Below, piece by piece: positions 63,317 to 64,000 of a stretch of 64,000 bases of DNA; positions within the stretch are counted from its first letter, which is position 1; the number at the start of each line of letters is the position of its first letter. A program made the translations under genes and the position numbers. The DNA is from Flavobacterium celericrescens (lineage in GTDB: Bacteria; Bacteroidota; Bacteroidia; Flavobacteriales; Flavobacteriaceae). Under the pieces are notes generated by a model that saw only the letters and a list, made by a program, of their open reading frames with translations, had not been told where the DNA came from and did not search any database. The DNA lies in the NCBI RefSeq assembly GCF_011392075.1, contig NZ_JAAJBV010000005.1:169059-233058 (forward strand), given 5' to 3'.

Positions 63317-63690
63317 TTTTAGAACCCTTGTCCTTTCCGAGCTTGCGAGGAACCCTTTGTTCTTGAACTTGCTCTTGAACTTGAATTTGAATTTGCCCTT
63401 GTCATTCCGCCGAAGTAGGAATCTCCTTTGCAGCAGGCTATGGCTTAACGGAGTTAAGCCCATAACCTGAAACCTGAAACTTGAAACCCTCCAACCACTT
63501 CTATGAACTTTTCACCCACTATATATAAGTACCAAAAACTTCTATGACTTATATGTTGAACAAATCTTTTCGCAACCATTGCGCCGTCTTCGCGATCAAT
63601 GCGGTTAAACGATAAAAAAACTTTGTTGTATTAAATCCTTGTTATCAGTGAGTTAAGAAAAACATCGAAAAAAAGACGAAAAAAAGATTA
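63317..63690. other. Repeat-rich intergenic region
   Basis: No gene. It holds CGAGCTTGCGAGGAACC, a run of TTGAACTTG/TTGAATTTG units, a GTCATTCCGCCGAAGTAGGA element, CCTGAAACCTGAAACTTGAA and a TTGCGCCGTCTTCGCG stretch, all typical short intergenic repeats of Flavobacterium. Confidence 0.6.
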
Positions 63691-63698
63691 CAAAAGGC

Positions 63699-63728
63699 TT
63701 GTGGATAAAGAAAAGATTTCTACTTTTG
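63699..63728 (+). promoter_or_regulatory. Strong promoter P1 at right edge
   Basis: TTG (63699), 19-bp spacer, TACTTTTG (63721-63728); followed by GCACCCGC. Confidence 0.8.
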
Positions 63729-63811
63729 CACCCGCATTAGAGCAGAAGTTCATACACAAACTGGAGTATTAAACAAATCAAAAAAAACTTTAAAAAAAGT
63801 CAAAAAAAGAT

Positions 63812-63843
63812 TTGGATAATAGAAAGTAAAGGTAGTATCTTTG
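63812..63843 (+). promoter_or_regulatory. Strong promoter P2 at right edge
   Basis: TTG (63812), 21-bp spacer, TATCTTTG (63836-63843). Confidence 0.78.
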
Positions 63844-63937
63844 CCGACCCGAAACGAAAGAATCGGGGAGTATAAGTTCTTAAAAATAGTGGCTAAGTGG
63901 ATTAGAAAAAATAATCAAAAAATTTTTTCAAAAAAGC

Positions 63938-63967
63938 TTGCCAGATTAAAAAAGAGTTGTACTTTTG
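63938..63967 (+). promoter_or_regulatory. Strong promoter P3 at right edge
   Basis: TTG (63938), 19-bp spacer, TACTTTTG (63960-63967); followed by GCACCCGC as in P1. The three promoters without a gene suggest a stable-RNA operon just beyond the window. Confidence 0.8.
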
Positions 63968-64000
63968 CACCCGCTAATCGAATGAGAGGCGATAAAAAGA

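Overview
The window reads as chromosome of a member of the Flavobacteriaceae, most like Flavobacterium. The DNA is AT-rich, and promoters have the Bacteroidetes form TTG-N19-21-TAnnTTTG (clearest at 14451-14481 and three times at 63699-63967). The core genes include gliding genes gldF/gldG, DUF3667 and DUF4294 proteins, bacillithiol gene bshB1 and secreted proteins with a QVGIGT N-terminus. Most assignments come from recognising motifs by eye; no database search was run.

Layout. 1-17.8 kb is core: a truncated beta-oxidation gene with a MarR regulator, fadD-type ligase, a transporter and DUF3667 protein, purL, two lipoproteins, a menI-like/menF/bshB1 operon, tRNA-His, and small envelope proteins. 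17.9-39.2 kb is a defence island: a DpnI/DpnD cassette abutting a 51-codon relic of a Dam methylase; a non-coding stretch with a promoter-terminator unit that looks like a small RNA antisense to the 3' end of the neighbouring HU-like mRNA; an AbiEii-type nucleotidyltransferase pair; a HipB/HipS-like pair lacking the kinase; and a minus-strand run of UvrD helicase with inserted nuclease-like region, RNase HI, GmrSD-type DUF262 protein, Gabija-like GajB/GajA, KAP NTPase, an unknown protein and a single-chain restriction-methylase. A similar leader of about 63 bp lies upstream of both the dam relic and the restriction-methylase, 20 kb apart.

39.5-46.4 kb is an integrated mobilizable element: unknown gene with a strongly structured leader, ribbon-helix-helix protein, ParA, MobV-like relaxase with an oriT-like hairpin, iteron-rich DNA, VapE helicase, excisionase, unknown protein and tyrosine integrase ending beside mnmE. 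It may have brought in, or repeatedly targeted, the island next to it; no convincing att repeats were found.

46.5-64 kb is core again: mnmE, universal stress protein, dnaN, gldG/gldF, a monooxygenase, SAM hydrolase-like protein, PhoH, secreted proteins and purC. It is interrupted at 58.9-61.2 kb by two single-gene cassettes separated by an attC-like inverted repeat, one encoding a DisA_N-type (diadenylate cyclase-like) protein with an altered active-site motif. An M42 peptidase and a DUF4294 protein follow, then three strong tandem promoters at the right edge that probably drive a stable-RNA operon beyond the window.
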